64,000 nt of DNA from Akebia trifoliata. Taxonomy: Eukaryota > Streptophyta > Magnoliopsida > Ranunculales > Lardizabalaceae. The translations under genes were made by a program, and so were the position numbers. The notes beneath the pieces are model-generated. The model ran no database searches. It was not told the DNA's origin and saw only the letters and a program-made list of their open reading frames with translations. Below are positions 22,349 through 35,609 of the stretch, piece after piece; position 1 is the first letter of the stretch, and each line of letters starts with the position of its first letter. The stretch is taken from NCBI GenBank assembly GCA_017979445.1, contig CM030714.1:19661405-19725404 (forward strand), read 5' to 3'.

Positions 22349-24381
22349 ATGACTTCGGAATCTGAGCTTACAGAGATTTGTAAGATCTTGATAGCCTTTG
22401 CCAATGATATCAATAGTATACGAAGCAAAGTGGAAGTGTTAGAATAGATTTTAGAATCAACGGGTAATCCCCTTGATGATTCAAAAGGAAAAAGGTAGAA
22501 GAAAATGCAACGAGACGTACACATGAGGTTTTTGACCTCGACGAGGATGAAGAACACTTTGATGAAAATTCGGTGTTAGCCAACATGATGTCTCAGTTGG
22601 AATCAGCCCTGAAGAGTATAAAGGGTATCGATGAAATTGTAACAGGCATTGAAGCTCTGAATCGTATCCCTAGAATTCATTTACCAGAAAAATTTGTGAT
22701 GCCTGAAATGGACAAGTTCAGTGGGATAGGTTGTGCAAAAATGCATCTTAAGGTGTATATTATTAACATGTGCACTATGGGGCTTAGTGATGAACATATG
22801 ACATTGCTATTTCAACGAACTCTATCAGGATCAGTTCTACGATGGTTGATGTCTCAAGATCCAACTATAGTAGGTACATGGGAAAATATGTCAAAGGCTT
22901 TTTGGCATCAGTATAAATACAGTATCGAGATTGAAACTTCAAGAAGGGATTTGGAGTTAATTAAACAAAAAAATAGGGAAACATTCACTGATTTCATTGG
23001 TCGCTAGAGGGCCAAGGTTGCCCAAATGTGGAATAGACCCTCAGAGAAAGAACAAGTAACGATTATCCTAAAGAACCTCACACAAGGATATACTCAACAG
23101 CTAGTGGCCCAATATCTTCCTACTTTCGAGTCCCTATTGCAAGTCGGAAGCCCACTTGAGGACGTTTTTGCCTCTGGGATTCTTTCTAACTCCTCAGACA
23201 ACAGGTTCAAGAAACCTTTTGTTTCCAAACCCAGTACCAATCATGTCTACATAGTTAACACATCAACTACCCTAGCTCAACCCCCAGCGCGGACTAATAA
23301 CCAGGTTCATCCAAGTCAACCTAAAACTCCGCGTTAGTTTACCAATCTAGGGATAAGCCTCACTGTAGCTCTTCACAAATTGATGAAAAAAAGGCTTCTT
23401 ACCTCGATTCAACCCCTACCTTTACCAAATCCCCTGCCAGCTGGATACAACTCTAACTTGTTTTACGAGTTCCATCAAAACTCTGGCCATCTCACTGATC
23501 GATGTATTACCTTGTGCCATGTCATTCAAAATCTTATTGACAACAAAAAGGTCACCATCCCTAGCCCAACATCACCAAATGTCACCACTAATCCATTACC
23601 TATCTATCAACTTCCACCAGTCCTAAACATGGTTTCCAATACCCAATTACTATTTGACCCTGTATATCTCATCTTTCCCACCAAGTCAAACCACCCAGTT
23701 ATCCCATCGTTAGAATAGCTTTCGCCAACGAAGTCTTCACCACAAGCTACGAGCCTTGATCTAGCCTCAGACGATGCATACTGTCTATCCCCACCTTGTT
23801 TTAGTAGCCCTGCATTCACTAGTTACATGTTGGCTCAAATGAACCCAAAAAGCCCTCTGACAGATGAAGATCCATACTTGTTGACTGAAGATGATGAGTC
23901 TTTCTCTATCTCCTGTGATGAAGTTATATATATAACTCGAGGAGGAAGGTTCTTTAAGCTACTAGAAATCCGTGTTGACAATCCTGCAGTTTTGGCGAGA
24001 AAAGAAATATATCCCATTAAAGAGAATATCGAAGAAGATGACTCCATGATCAAGCAGTTGAAGAGATTAGGGGCCAATATCTCAGTTTGGGGTTTGCTCA
24101 TGGCTTCCATTGCCCATAGGGAGGCCGTTCTCAAAGCACTAAGTACAGCCCAAGTCTCCCTCAATACTTCTTTGGATCAGCTAGCCAATATAGTAGGGAC
24201 AACTTATGTGAAAAACATACTGTCTTTGTCAGACTCAGATCTCCCTAAAGAAGGAGAAAGCCACACTAAGTCGTTACACATTACAATTGACTGCAATGAG
24301 GTAAGGGTACCTCTGGTTTTAATTGATAATGATAGTGCACTAAATGTTTACCCTTTGAAGACTGCCACTTGCCTCGAGTTT
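22349..24381 (+). pseudogene. gag and start of protease of E1, cut by E2
   Basis: The likely start is the ATG at 22349 (MTSESELTEICKIL). The gag domain spans about 22660-23150: IHLPEKFVMPEMDKFSG, then MGLSDEHMTLLFQRTLSGSV and WENMSKAFWHQYKYS. A zinc-knuckle-like stretch at about 23463-23520 reads FYEFHQNSGHLTDRCITL, in which the first Cys of the usual C-x2-H-x4-GH-x4-C is Tyr. A linker follows, then the protease start LIDNDSALNVYPL (about 24322-24360), which retains the catalytic Asp. In-frame stops near 22447, 23008, 23338 and 23716 and frameshifts before 22573 show it is inactive. At 24382 the frame runs into the E2 LTR; it resumes in phase at 53027. Confidence 0.88.
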
Positions 24382-26097
24382 TGTAGACACCCCATTTTTG
24401 CACTCGCCTGATTAATCAACTCGTTAACCTGATTGCAATGATTCCCAATGATGAATGTTATTTCCATTGCTTTATTTTGTTACCAGAAATGTTTCAGAAA
24501 TCTGGATGAGGTATCTCGAACTGAAAAAATCTTAGAACCACGCTACGCTAGGAAAATACGACTCCAGAAACATAGAAATCATCATCTTGCAGACCCAAAA
24601 AGAAGTTTCACGCTAAAAATCACTAAAAATTGATCAAATTACCAAAATACCCCGAACATCAAAACAACCCTAGAGCCTACGTTACGGTTAGAAAAATCCT
24701 TTCGAACACATAAAACAACAAATTGAAATCAAATAAGTCATTTCACCAATTTTAACAGAATTTGACAAAATTACGAAAATGCCCCTCATGAAGTTCATGA
24801 TCATTTCACACAAAAAATTTCATAAATGACACAAACTAATATTTTCATTAAATTCCTTACGAAAAATCAATTCTAAAACATCCTAGAACATTAAAAACCG
24901 ACTGAAAACGTGAAAAGTCCTCTCCGGGGGTAAAACGGTAATTTCACAATTTTCATAATTAAAAATTTCGAAAATAATAAATAAAACAATAATTAAAGTG
25001 AAACATTAATAAAATTAATTTAAAATTTTGAACTAAAAAAATCGATTAATCGGGCTCTCAAGTAAAATTGTTGAGGGTTCGCAAGATATTTTTTTAAGGA
25101 CCCCTCCATTTGGGGGTCCAAAGAATTAAAGATATAATAGAGGGGGGTTCTCCAAAAATTTAAAGCCAATCAAGAAAGACTAAATTCAAGGTATTAAAGT
25201 CAATCAAGCAAGACTGAAGTCAAAATTAAAGTCAATTAAGCAAGACTGAAGTCAAGATATTAAAAATCAATCAATTAAGACTAAACTCAAAATATTAAAA
25301 GTCAATCAAATAAGACCAAAAGTCAAAATAATAACTTTATCTAATAGAGTTCTAACTAAAACACAACTCTACCTAAAACAATTTTAATTAAAATACAACT
25401 CTACCTAAAATAATTCTAACTAAAATACAATTCTAATTAAAAGAACTCTAATTAAACACTAACTCTATCTAAATCAACCCCTAAAAAAATCTATAAATAG
25501 GGGTACTCACACCCTATTTTCGGATCAAGTCATAAACCCTAAGAGAAGTAGGTCTAAAAGCCCCCCTAGCCTCCCATAAACCCTAGTTTTGGAGTCCCAA
25601 CTCCTTACCTAACATCCCTCCTTCGATTTTAGCCTAAAAAATACCTAAAAGCCCTTCCAAAACACCTCAAAATCCATAACAAACTTGAAGAATCCAGATA
25701 AAAAAAGGAGATACCTTGCCTCAGAGATCAGAAATCAAATCCGGAGACAGAACGAAACAAGGAGTACGGTACAAAGAGTAATTTTTTGTCGGATCTAAGG
25801 GAACAAGGTCTTTGCTATCGGAAAGGTATAATTTCTTATTTTTTTATATAGCTAGGTTTTTTTAGCAATGTAACTTATTTGGAAAATTAGTAAAGACCGG
25901 CCCGGGCGGGGTTGGTGCCTAACACCTTCCAACTCCGTAATGTATCCCCGGACTTAATTTCTTATTTTTTGTAGATTAGTTTCTTTTGCCTTTTAGAGTC
26001 AATGTTCGGTTCCTAGACCGTAATAACTAGGTGGCGACTCCCAAACCTCAAGGGTCAAAAGCGGATCCTCGCACCCAGTGGATCGAGGGCGCTTTCA
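24382..26097 (+). repeat. 5' LTR of E2
   Basis: TGTAGACACCCC start and GCGCTTTCA end, matched along the whole length by 51276-53021. TATAAATA is at 25492-25499. 25170-25330 holds tandem copies of 'aaagtcaatcaagcaagactgaagtcaa'. One ~30-bp segment present in the 3' LTR (near 52225) is missing here. Confidence 0.93.
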
Positions 26098-26098
26098 G

Positions 26099-26116
26099 TG
26101 GCGACTCCACTGGGGA
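26099..26116 (+). promoter_or_regulatory. Primer binding site of E2
   Basis: TGGCGACTCCACTGGGGA, one base after the LTR, is complementary in pattern to tRNA-Arg as in Ogre elements. Confidence 0.85.
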
Positions 26117-29100
26117 CATTGAGGATCAGACTTGAAAAACCCCAAGTATGGGATCATTGCCAAAACGACCTAGATTTTTTTTTTAATTATTAGTTTGCCT
26201 ATTTTTTTATTTATTTATTTATTTTATTTATTTATTTATTTATTTTTTTGATTGTGCATTTGGATTATGGATATTCTATTGTTGCATATTATCAATTATT
26301 TATTATTTTATGGTTCAATCAGGGGTCATTCGGAATGATTCCAAATAATGCAAGATGTCAATAGATTAATTAAAAAGAGAATAATGATCATTGAATTGGG
26401 AAGTTTGGTTTTTTTTATTTTATTGTTTTGTTTTTTAAGGGCGTGTTGATCTGCCCTTTGGCCGTTCTTTAAAATTTTTTTTATAGGGTATGTGTTGTTC
26501 TATTTTCAAACGGTTTTTTTTTTTTAAATAAAAAATCATAAATTTTTTAGGTGGGGGCGATTTATTTTTCGACAAACACTTTTTTTTAAGTGTTTGTTAT
26601 GTTGATAGATATTTTTTTTATAAAAAAAAAAGTTTTTTTTTAGATGTCTTGTCCATGAACAGCAAGCAAACAGCCCAAGCAAGTATGATTTTTTTTAATG
26701 TGATCAACAGCAACAATGTGCTGGTATAGTTGGGGTGCCGCAAGTAAAGGTTTTTATTTTTATTTTTACATTCCCTTAACAGCATATTGATGAGAGTGGT
26801 GTGTCATGCGTAAATTTTATCTTATTTTTCTCCCACACCATCTTCTTCAACAGATTGCATCTGGTTTCACCGTTTTGTTTCGATAGAAACTAATCCGATC
26901 ACTTTGATTCGATCAGTTGGAAGTCAGTATAAATCGATTTGGAACTTCATAAACCATTGCTTTCTCGTGATTTAAAGTTAAGAATCATCCTCTCTTCTTG
27001 AAACCGATTCTGGTTTAAATGATTTTTTTTTATATAAAAAAAAACCATCGAAGGAAATTTCGAGGTTTACCAGGTCCGGTCGAGTAAAGTTTTGAATGCG
27101 AGATCAAACTTAAAAATGTTTCAAATCAGTTTATGTTCGTACCTTAGAGAGAGCTTGAATCTCGTTTTTTATGGCGATCTCTTCAGACTTAGTCTTCGTT
27201 TTATTTTCCTACGTTTCTTCGGGTTCGTTCGATCGAGGCATGAAATTCTGCAGCCAACGATTTCTGTTTGGTTTTGAAACCCATTTAAAAAAAAAACTAG
27301 TTATTCGCTGGAATTCATGGATTTCTCCTCGAATTTCATAGTTTTAAGTAGGTTTTTTTAATCTCTGAGTTTCAAATTAGTTTCGATGCTTCGATTCTTC
27401 AAATTAAAAATCAAACAGAGATGATTTCTGAGGCTAAAAGAGTTCCCATTTTAGCGGTCGAGAGCTTAAAAGGGAGTTCTAAAGCAGACTAATGGAATGG
27501 AGATATGCTTCAAACAAGAGTTGTTGTTGAAGGTTTAAAGATCGATTATTATTTGTGTGTTCGACCTCCTTTTAAGAATGGGAATGCAGAAAAATCTTTC
27601 ATGACTAGTTCAAGAAGAGAGAGATCTCGATCCAAGTCCGAGTCAGCCGCAGCCAAGATGAGTTGTTAAGTTGCAAGTTTGAATCGTGCCTAACGAGTCA
27701 ATTGAGAGGAAATTCAGTAAATAGATAAAAAGAGATTTCGGCTGCCTATGGGCAGCAATGTTTTGCATGCGTGTGTGCTGACTAGAATGAAAGAAAGAAT
27801 GGTTTAAAAGTCAAAAAAAATAAAAAATAAAAAAGGAGAAAATGGGTGTGTGTCTTTCTTTGGCAACAAAATAAAAAAACAGCAAAGAGTGTGTGCGTGC
27901 TGTTAGTAATGTGTAAGACCAAATTCTTTTGAAATTTGTTACACAACAAGCAATTTTTGGAACCCACTTCTTGGGTCACGCTACCATGACTAAGTTAGCA
28001 AGATATTACATCTTGCTCAATGTCATTGGGTCCACTTGGATTGTCAAAAAAGAAAAATCGGATGCGATGGCCTTCTAGATTTTTGAAAAAAAAATCTATT
28101 TTTTTTTAATATAAAAATTTTATTAGAGAAAAAAAAAAAACCCTTTTGAGTCTTGATCATTGGTAAAAGTCTTAATTTCTTGCTTTATGATCCCGGCCCG
28201 CCAAATCATGTTTTGAACTGTAGCACGGATCTCCATTTCATACTTTGGCCGCACCAATTTTTGACGTCCATAAAATAGGCTAGTCTTACTAACTTAGTAA
28301 AATTCTTTTCTTACCAAGGGTCATTGACCTCACCACGTGGCACCCAAAAAGGTGATCCAATACTACACGCGTGTGGCGGATGAAATTGTGAGAATCTTTT
28401 TATAAATTTTTTTTTTTAATTTTGAATTTTGATTTCAAATTTGATTTAATTATCTTCATTCTCAAAACATTGGATCAAAGTTAAATGATGTGAATTTTAT
28501 TTTCGGATCAAGACTTTTTCATCAAAATCTTTTAAGGTTGTGACATTGGGTTGCCGACATGATGAACCACGTGGCCTAATGACCCTTAGTAAAATTTGAA
28601 ACCTTATGAGTTGGTCACGCTAGCTTATGTTCTCAAAAGACTTGCCATGCATGTTTTAAAAAAAAAAAAAAATATGTTCATCACCCCTTATCTCAATAAT
28701 GACCGTTCTATCATATTGATTCAATGTTCATTAAAATCTTGACTTGTTTAAGGTTACCCAAAATGATTTTTTTTTTGGACCATAAAAAGAATTGTGCTTG
28801 GATTTGATTGATTATTCTATGTTAGATCTGATCAATTGCCTATCTAACGGTGCCATGATCTTGATAGGTTTGATGTGCTTATTTTTAATTATGTGATTGG
28901 AATGGTGTTTGTTTTGATTAAATATTCATGTGATCCATATTGTGATAGAATGATCAGGTCCATGAACCCATGTGTTTGAAAAAGTCCCTGGGCACATCCC
29001 ACCCTGTTTTGCACACACCATATGCACGTTTACTGTTTTGCACATTTACACGTCTCATATAACCAACGTGGCACTAGTGCGTGGCTCGGTCTCTTCGGAG

Positions 29101-29609
29101 ATGCGACATCATTCATGAAAACCACAACTCCAGTCACGTATCTTAGGGTATATCAAACTAGGGCATCAATACCGTCTGTTCAGGTGATTCTGAGAGGTAT
29201 ATTGATGCACCCAGGCTGTAGCGACCTGAGCCTTTAACCTATTGTGAGCCATATAGTCACATGTCCCGATTGCCAAAGTAGTACTAGTACGTGGTCGGTC
29301 CCCTCGTGGGATGCCAAACCATTTATGAAAGCTACAACTCTTGATTCGTACCCGTAGGTATAAAAGATAATTTAAGTATATCAATTGCACTTCTTGGTCA
29401 AAATCGGTGTCTAAGAGAGATCTTGTCCCGCTGTACCCTACTGTACGAGGGGGATAGACTACGTCTATTCTAGACGAGAAGTATTTAAGTGGGCCCTTGC
29501 TCAACATTGTGCGCCACCTCTCAATTGGAGATCAAACTGGCTGTTTTTAGCTTCAGAGAAGTGAGTTGATGTTTTAAATTATCACCCATACGGTATATCA
29601 AACCAAGTC
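26117..29609 (+). other. Leader of E2, left part (no gene)
   Basis: Collinear with the E1 leader. It contains a (TTTA)n microsatellite near 26205-26250, T-runs to 26680, and the two ~200-bp-spaced conserved units at about 29060-29340. It is interrupted at 29610 by D and continues at 46520. Short frames (27092-29507) have no recognisable product. Confidence 0.75.
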
Positions 29610-31673
29610 TGTACACATGAGATTGTTCACTTTTGAAACTCAATGCTACGTGGTTTGGAGTCACCACCATTCTTTTTTGTTAATGGGTGTGAATGGACAC
29701 CCGAATCGATTATTTTAAAAATCATTTTTATAGCATTGTAGTGACTCTCAATCATGGAAAAGGTATAGTCTACCTAAGATCTAAGTAAGGGGATTCGGTT
29801 AGAGAATGGGGAAGGTGTTAAGCACCCCATTCTCTCCACCTATGATGGTTACCTTTAGATTTGACCATTTTTAAAAAGAATAATATAACAAGTAACGTGC
29901 ATGGGATGCATGAAGTGGGTGGGTGCACATGGTGTGTATGTACCTCTTTAGAAGAGGATTTGATGTTGGTGTTGACATAAGAAATATCTTATGGAAGATG
30001 ACATTCTATGGAGTCAACACACTTTTGCATGAGTTGAGATGTTGGTTTAGGATTTTAGAGAAATTCCATGGATGGAGTACTGTTTAGCTAGAAACTTAGT
30101 GTTTTAACCCCATCAAGAGAGTTACACATTTCTTCATCATAGCCAAACATGTGTGAGGTGTGTGCATAGTGTACATTATGATGCATGATATGAGAATGGG
30201 TTAAAAAGGGTTTCAACCTCCATCCTTTCGACCGAACCGCCTCAAACATTCCATGCCCAAGGTTGAGGTTCAATCTACTCGGGATGAAGGAGGGTTCTCC
30301 ATTACATCCTAAGGGTTTCTAAAAAGAAAAAGGGAGGGTTAGAGGAAGAAGATGCAAGCTAAAAGAAAATAAATAAACAACTACTATCCTACCTTGTCCT
30401 CTTGGAGGTCTTAGATGATCTTGAGCTTGAGAAATGAATTTGAGAGTTGAAGGATGTAGTTGAGGGTTGAGAGAGTTGAAGGTTAAGAGATGAGAGATGA
30501 GTAGAGAATTTGGTAGAGTTTTAGGTTGAGAGATGGGGGCTTGAGAGCATGAATTGTTATTAGAAAATGAGGGTATTTATAGAGTTTTTGGAGAACTTTT
30601 GGGGATAAAGTGGTCCAATCCTAAAAATAAAGAGAATGGACACAAAGTTTATGTTATTTCTTTTTGAATTTTTCATTTGTATGTGGGAAAAGATGACATT
30701 TGTGAAGAAACCCTAAAAGCATTCTTTGATCTTTGGTTTTTTGGTAAATAGAGGTGAGAGAACCAAAGTACTTTTGGGAGGGTGAATAAGGGAGTGACAT
30801 GTGTAAAGGTGGAGTAGTAGGTAAAAAGTAGATCTTGGTTCATTTGTAAATAACAAATAAAGCAAGGGTGGAAGTATAATTTTTGAAATGGGCCAATGGG
30901 AGAACAAAAATACTTTTGGGAGGGTGAATAGGAGCATGACATGTGTAAAGGTGAAGTGGTAGGTGAAAAGTAGATATTGGTTCATTTGTAAATAACAAAT
31001 AAAGCAAGGGTGGAAGTATAATTTTGAAATGGACCAATGGGAGAACTCCATGTATGTACTTGAAGATTCTCACCTTTTGAGGGCATAATGAGAAGTTCTC
31101 TCACCTTTATGGATTATTACCAAAGACCAAATAACCTTTTTTTATTTGACTAGACTTTTTGAGAAGGGCATTTTTAAGTTTTCACAAAAGGGAAGTTGAC
31201 CCCTCCAATTAGATGATGCATTGGGTATTGGGGGCTTATGAGGTATCAACATGTGTCATCTTGTGAAGGGGTGAGAGAATGGACTTGGAGTGGGCTTGGT
31301 GTTGGACTTGGGTTTAGGTTAGGATATAGACTTGGGTTTGGACTTAGAATGGACTTGGCTTTGGATTTAGGATATGGACTTGGGTTTTGGACTTAGAGTG
31401 GACTTGGCTTTGGATTTATGATATGGACTTGGGTTAGGTTGGAGGAGGAAATGGGCTTTTGTTATGGTATGGGTGATTGAGCGGTGAATGGAGAATGGTT
31501 ACGGGTTAGGGACAAAGTTGAGTATGCAAAATTAGGTGGTATGATGCATGTATGCATGAAAAATGATGACACGTGGCAATACGGGTCCGTCGAAAATCTT
31601 GAGTTCTAAATCGGAATCAATTCGAAGAAATTTGGATTTTCCTAATGTGTTCGTGCACATTGGGGTGTCTACA
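29610..31673 (-). repeat. 3' LTR of D
   Basis: On the minus strand it starts TGTAGACACCCCAATG and ends CTCATGTGTACA. It matches the 5' LTR along its length. TATAAATA (minus) is at 30574-30581. A 142-bp direct duplication ('acttttgggagggtgaata') lies at 30751-31045, and ~50-bp repeats of 'ggatatggacttgggtttgg' at 31280-31440. Frames at 30673-31073 are shadows of the duplication. Confidence 0.93.
30574..30581 (-). promoter_or_regulatory. TATA box in the D 3' LTR
   Basis: TATAAATA on the minus strand, followed by CCCTCATTTTC. The 5' LTR copy at 45396-45403 would drive D transcription. Confidence 0.6.
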
Positions 31674-31687
31674 GCTGCCCCTCTTTG
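31674..31687 (-). promoter_or_regulatory. Polypurine tract of D
   Basis: CAAAGAGGGGCAGC on the minus strand, directly before the 3' LTR start. It primes plus-strand DNA synthesis. Nearly the same tract, AAAGAGGGGCATC, precedes the E2 3' LTR. Confidence 0.85.
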
Positions 31688-33701
31688 CAGGAGTTGCTTG
31701 CAAAGAATTGGAAAGAATAAATTAGACCCTTTATTTGCACGAATCCAAAATAATTTATTGCATGATGATTAAAACGTCGGATGGATGGAGGCGGTTTGTA
31801 AGATGTGGCTACCCATGCACGGGGTCTGACAGGGTTAGCCTTTGAAATCCCTGACTTCTTGGCACGGAGCTCGGTTTGAAGTCTCGGATAAAATGAGATG
31901 ATCTTTGAAAGTGATTTACGTTTTAACCATGCGATACAATTTTGAGATATTTTTCGTTTTTCCTTATTAATTCCAAATTTCGAACTTCCATCTTCCCTTT
32001 TCATAGAAATTACAGGATCGTCCCGAGAGAGCTTAACGTAGCGTGATTGTCCTTGAGAGAGACTTGCATGATGGTATGATATTTGAGTATTTGGTGTGTC
32101 GTCATGCCTCGAATATGAAGAGAATCATCGTTGACCAAGCTACTTAAATCAGAGTCTTAGAGGATGACTTGATGCCTACTACACTTTCCAGGGAAATGCT
32201 TGAGTGGCTCTTTGCCCGCTATTCCTTCTTGTACCCTGCTTTTAATGAGAATGATGTAGCACTATTTGAAATGAATGAAATAGGTTTTTTACATAGTGGC
32301 CTCAGATATATTTACTGCTTTCGAAAACACTTGATTTTAATAAAAGTCCTAGATTCTTCGTCATAGGCCAAAAATAGTAATTTTGATGATGCATTTTTTA
32401 TTTATTTATTTTTTTTCGTTTTAGGTTTTAAAAGATTGCCTTTGTCGAATAATCTGTGACAGACTGTGTTTGAAAACTCTAAAAGTTAACGATCATTGTG
32501 TTTTTGCCAAATGTCGAGGATACAAGTGTCAGTTAATCCTTAGCCTCTTTAGAATCATCCCCGAGATTGAGAATTTTGACTGAGTTATCTTTGCTGTATC
32601 CATTGGAACGTTGAGGATTTCAAGATTTTTGCCGTTCACAGTTTATATTCTTGCGGGCCAGGAGTTATTATTATTTTTTATTATTTTTTTGTTTTTTTAT
32701 TTTTTTTTCATTTTTGCTCCTGGCGCCAGTTACGGTTTTCACCAGACCCGATTTCCACATTTTTGCGCATCGACACCCTTTTTGGGTTTTCATCATGTCG
32801 GTGGTTTTGATTTTGCCATGGACTGATTGTTTTACTCATAGTGCCCTTGTAGGTTTTCACTATGCCCTTTCAGTCTATGCTTACTTTATAGATTTTTTTG
32901 CTTTGAATGTCTTCTCAATCTCTTTATGCCCCTTGTGGCTTGGTGACTCAAGTTGAGCTGCGAGATCGAATACTCTACTCTTCTAGTGACGCTCTTTTTT
33001 GAGTTACAGATCTGGACTCCTCTCTCGAGTTCCTCCGACGATTTTCATGGTGCGGTGACTCAAGTTGAGCTTCGAGATCAATGACACTACACTTCAAGTC
33101 GCTCTTTTTTTTTTCAAATATTCGACTTGGTCTCCCCTCTCGGATCTTCCAATGACTTTGGTGGCTTGCAATCCGATTGAAGTGGTAAGATAGACCGCAC
33201 TGACGATGTTTTCCATGACGTGCTTCCACCGTGATTGAGTTACCTTGAACCATTCCCTGATCTGAGAGGACTTTAAATAGGACGAGACGTAGGCTTAGGC
33301 TAGGTTGTGAAAGGATATAAGGAAGGTTGAGTCTGGATTTATTGAGGGGTAGATCGGACACAGGGTTTGTCTGTTTTTGTTTCGAAAATATGATCTATGT
33401 CTCTTCTCATCGTCACACGAACTTGTCTAGGTAAGAGATTGGGGTCGAGCTTAAGATCAGACATTCGAGGTTTTTGACTTTTTGATTTTTTTTGTACTTT
33501 TTGCCGTTCACAGTTTATCCTCATGCGGGCCAGGAGTATACTTTGGTATTTTTTTTTGACTTTTGATGATTTTTTTTTCGATGGTGACTTGCCCCGGTCC
33601 TAGGTTAAGAAATGAATGTGATGGCTCAAAAAGGGTAAACTAAGGGTAGATAATTGTTCAGGTAGTAGAAAGATGGCTTCTCTTCATTTCAAGGAACGAC
33701 T
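31688..33701 (-). other. Spacer of D between pol and 3' LTR
   Basis: No convincing gene. A 111-codon minus frame (31669-32004) overlaps the PPT and LTR and is not recognised. Two direct repeats stand out: 'gccgttcacagttta..cttgcgggccagga' at about 32630 and 33503, and a ~110-bp tandem pair starting 'gtgactcaagttgagct' at about 32943 and 33055. Confidence 0.6.
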
Positions 33702-35609
33702 TTAGGCATAATATTTTTTTACGGTATCAACGTTGATCGGTTGTGGAAAGACTTCCCCATCCATCTTTGTAAGGATTAGCACCCCTCCGGATAGTACCTT
33801 TTGGACGACGAATGGCCCATCGTAATTCGGATGAAACTTTCCTCTCGCATCTTCTTGTATTGGTAAAATCTTCTTTAAAACAAGATCTCCTGGCGAGAAC
33901 TCTCTAGGTCGAACATTCTTGTTATAAGCTCGTGCTATTCTCCGTTGATAAGTTTGCCCATGACAAATTGCTGAAAGTCGTTTCTCTTCTATTAAGTTCA
34001 ATTGATCGAATCGGGCTTGGGCCCATTCTGCTTCATCCAATTCAACTTCTTTTAATATCCGAAGGGAGGGAATCTCGACCTCAACGGGCAAGACTGCTTC
34101 CATTCCGTAGACTAGTGAGTAAGGCGTTGTCCTAGTCGAAGTTCGGATTGACGTTCGATAAGCATGTAGAGCGAAGGGTAACATTTCGTGCCAATCCTTG
34201 TAAGTAACGGCCATTTTCTCGATGATCTTCTTGATGTTTTTGTTAGCGGCTTCAACTGCTCCATTCATCTTTGGTCTGTAAATGACTGAGTTGTGATGGG
34301 TGATCTGAAAATCTTTGCACATCTTAGACATGTCTTTGTTCTTGAGATTTTTGGCGTTATCGGTTACTATTCCGCTTGGGAGGCCGTACCGACATATGAT
34401 GTTGTTATTCACGAATTTCAAGACATTGCCCCTTGTAACATTGGCGTAAGATGCTGCTTCTACCCATTTTGTAAAGTAGTCGATGGCGACTAAAATGAAG
34501 CGATGCTCATTGGAAGCTTGAGGATTGATCTGCCCGATGACATCCATGCCCCAGAGTGAGAAGGGCCAAGGAGAAGTCATATTGTGCAATTCTGAAGGTG
34601 GCGCGTTGATCTTGTTGGCATAGATTTGACACAAGTGACATTTTCGAACATGTTGATATCCGTCGCTCTCCATAGTCATCCAGTAGTAACCCATTCTCAT
34701 TATCTTCTTTGCGAGCATATGTCCATTCATGTGAGGTCCACAGACTCCTCCATGCACAGTCTCGATTAAGCGTTGAGCTTCTGTTTGTGTTACACACCTG
34801 AGGAGGACCTCGTGATGCGACTTTTTGTACAAGACTCCGCTACTCAAGAAGAACTGTCCTGCCAATCTCTGAATAGTCTTTCGGTCCGTTGTTGTGGCAT
34901 CGGGTGGAAAAGTTCGATCCTCTAAGAATGCCTTGATGTCTACATACCATGGTTTTTCCTCAGGTTCTTCGACCCCCACAGGTAAGCAATACGCAGGCTC
35001 GTCTTGAATACCGATTTCAATAGGGTCGACTATGGTATCTTCAGAGATGCTGATCATGGAGGCTAGAGTAGCCAACACGTCTGCAAACTGGTTCTTAGCT
35101 CTCGACATATAAGTAAATGAGATCCGGACGAAATTTGAGCTTAGCTCCTCGAGATACTCGTGATACGGAACCAGTCTTTGCTCTCGGGTCTTCCATTCTC
35201 CCGTTGTCTCGTAGACTACCAGACTTGAGTCTCCAAATACATCTATTTCATCCACTTCGAGGTCGATTGCTGCTTTCAATCCCACAATGCATGCTTCGTA
35301 CTCGGCTTCATTGTTCGAACACTGAAACCTTAATCTGACTGCAATAGGGATATGCATTCCATCTAACTTAACCAAGACTGCCCCAATTCCGTTTCCCTTT
35401 TGGTTTACCGCTCCATCGAAGTACATTTTCCAACTAAATTCTTCATCATCGCTCTCGGCTTCAGCAAATAAGATGGCTTCATCAGGAAAATTTTTCTTTA
35501 GTGGCTCATAGTCGGGCAGAGGGTGCTCCGCCAAGTGGTCAGCAATAGCTTGTCCCTTAATAGCTTTTTGAGTGACATAGGTGATGTCGAACTCAGATAA
35601 TAGTAGCTA
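33702..35609 (-). pseudogene. D pol, second part: archaeal-type RNase H and integrase
   Basis: An open frame of 610 codons runs from the Met at 35534, with the same frame continuing upstream to a TAG at 35607-35609. Residues 35-160 form the second, archaeal-type RNase H typical of Tat: D40 in YFDGA, E78 in NNEAEYEA, D102 in FGDSS, D152 in FADVLA. Residues 255-305 are the integrase zinc domain (H261, H272, C299, C302). The core holds D331 (WGMDVIG), D392 (VTDNA) and E428 (NGAVEAAN), with exactly 35 residues between the last two. The C-terminal part has GDLVLKKI and ends INVDTVKKYYA, without a chromodomain. This is the best preserved enzyme segment of the window; all catalytic residues are present. 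Confidence 0.93.

Noticed and set aside
30673..31073. Three overlapping minus frames of 77-112 codons (and copies at 45535-45895)
   Set aside because: They lie in the D LTR and mirror its 142-bp duplication; no recognisable protein.
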